Below are positions 39,932-40,889 of a stretch of DNA of 40,889 nucleotides, piece by piece. The first letter of the stretch is position 1; each line of letters opens with the position of its first letter. The notes below the pieces were generated by a model. That model was not told the DNA's origin, did no database searches, and worked only from the letters and a program-made list of their open reading frames with translations. The position numbers and the translations under genes are program-made. Origin of the DNA: a virus; the IMG/VR virus record IMGVR_UViG_3300006037_000014, positions 1 through 40,889 of that record; one strand, 5' to 3'.

Positions 39932-40889
39932 GAATATCATCTTGGGTAATATTTGAGGTATCTTCGGTGTTGTCCAAATCTTCTTCTGAATCTTCTAGCT
40001 GTGGTTCATCTTCGAAATTTTTATCAAAATTGTTTTGATAATTTTCACCCATATCACCATTGATTTCTCTAGATTCTGTACCATTTACATTTTCTTCTAA
40101 TTCTAGAAGTCTTTCATTCTCTTCTATTTCCACATCAGACATTTCGAAATATTTTTTCATTAAAAATTCTGTGGCAAAAATCTGTTTACCATTTGGTTTC
40201 GTCAAAGATAGCATGTCTGAAACTATGTCTTTAGATTGGAGATCTTTCTGCTGTCTTAAAATTCTCTCGAAATCTGAATCTGATTGATATTCTAGACCAA
40301 TACCTGGTTTGAATTCTGGATCTTTCTCAAGAACTTGTATATCCAAACAACACTGGAAATATAATGGGTTCATTATGATTTTTGAAAATTCTGTTCTAAG
40401 TCTTTTTAAAAGTTTGTGGAATTGTACCTCATCGAAAGGTACACCAGAATCTGAATATATGCTAAACACACCTGAACCCCCATCTCTATCAAATCTGGAA
40501 AAAGGTAACCATGAATCTCTTTGTAATTTCTTCTCAAAATATTTTGCAATATCCATATCAGATAGATCTGGACCATCAAGCTTTAAAGATTCAATGGTAG
40601 TATTTGAACCATCTGAATCACCCATGATGAAATTTTTTGCATAATTAAAGTTTGAACTTGAATTGATTTGAACTTGGCCAGATTTGTGATCAATATTAAT
40701 GTCTTCAGAATATTTATTTTTTATTATGGCAAGTCTTTGTTTGGCTTTTGTTTTGTCTAAGTGACCAACAGGCACAAGAATTTTCAATCTAAAAACAGAA
40801 TTCATGATAACCCAAGCCACCTTTGTGTTCTCCATGGTTCTCATTAAATTGAAAGATCTTTCAAATCTCTCTGCATAAGAGATATGGCC
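39912..40889 (-). CDS. 20: T4 gp20-like portal protein, C-terminal part
   Basis: The frame is open from the stop at 39912 through the right edge of the window, so the N-terminus is missing; an internal Met at 40844 is not the start, since the frame continues upstream (AERFERSFNLMRTMEN). The visible 325 residues match the T4 gp20 pattern: VFRLKILVPVGHLDKTKAKQ, RLAIIKNKYSED, LKLDGPDLSDMDIAKYFEKK, LQRDSWLPFSRF, and FHKLLKRLRTEFSKIIMNPL. The C-terminus is very acidic (EDEPQLEDSEEDLDNTEDTS). The portal is the dodecameric ring through which DNA enters the head and on which the neck is built. T4 gp20 is 524 residues. The gene is convergent with dCMP deaminase. Confidence 0.85.
   Translation of the reverse strand, partial: GHISYAERFERSFNLMRTMENTKVAWVIMNSVFRLKILVPVGHLDKTKAKQRLAIIKNKYSEDINIDHKSGQVQINSSSNFNYAKNFIMGDSDGSNTTIESLKLDGPDLSDMDIAKYFEKKLQRDSWLPFSRFDRDGGSGVFSIYSDSGVPFDEVQFHKLLKRLRTEFSKIIMNPLYFQCCLDIQVLEKDPEFKPGIGLEYQSDSDFERILRQQKDLQSKDIVSDMLSLTKPNGKQIFATEFLMKKYFEMSDVEIEENERLLELEENVNGTESREINGDMGENYQNNFDKNFEDEPQLEDSEEDLDNTEDTSNITQDDIPTQDEG

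Noticed and set aside
1-40889. CRISPR arrays, tRNA genes, insertion sequences, integrase or attachment sites
   Set aside because: No spaced direct repeats, cloverleaf patterns, transposase or integrase motifs were seen on either strand.

Overview
This window is part of the genome of a large, T4-related contractile-tailed bacteriophage, very probably one that infects Bacteroidota. The T4 signature genes recognised by protein pattern are: portal gp20 (C-terminal part, running off the right edge), tail sheath stabiliser gp15, late sigma factor gp55, head-completion protein gp4, baseplate hub gp26, single-strand-binding protein gp32, primase gp61, recombination mediator UvsY, helicases UvsW and Dda, and dCMP deaminase. 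The host guess rests on strong AT richness (about one third G+C by eye), A-rich leaders without Shine-Dalgarno sequences, and a 58-residue histone H1-like protein of a type typical of Bacteroidota. There are no tRNA genes, CRISPR arrays or insertion sequences that I can see.

Layout. Positions 1-13370 (minus strand) are an adhesion cassette: a chain of tail-fibre and receptor-binding proteins, including a 1455-residue fibre with duplicated internal domains, an SGNH-esterase-like protein, a lectin-like protein and adaptor-like fibres, ending in a 625-residue structural protein. Positions 13389-16705 (minus) hold three small to medium virion-associated or unknown genes, the histone-like gene and an unknown 281-residue gene. 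Positions 16706-17085 are a 380-base non-coding, structured, locally GC-richer region between divergent genes. Positions 17086-20059 (plus) carry gp15, an unknown coiled-coil protein and the late sigma factor. Positions 20060-23508 (minus) carry gp4 and a tape-measure-like protein. Positions 23567-29738 (plus) run gp26, a small hub-chaperone-like gene, gp32, primase, a small gene, UvsY, a small gene and UvsW: a compact replication/recombination operon with start/stop overlaps. Positions 29749-37715 (minus, with one lone plus gene at 34178) are a second structural/fibre block. Positions 37796-39931 (plus) are Dda, a small gene and dCMP deaminase, convergent with the portal gene.

How it works together. 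Structural genes mostly lie on the minus strand and replication genes on the plus strand, interleaved in short blocks. Two promoter-like classes are visible. A GAAAC-initiated box, often followed 15-21 bases later by TATAAT, precedes every plus-strand gene that has a real upstream gap except the one at 17871, and also the histone-like gene; it is absent before the minus-strand structural genes. A T4-late-like NATAAATA box precedes several putative late genes, which fits with the window encoding a gp55-type sigma factor. The GAAAC box and the structured non-coding region at 16706-17085 are the most promising undescribed elements.
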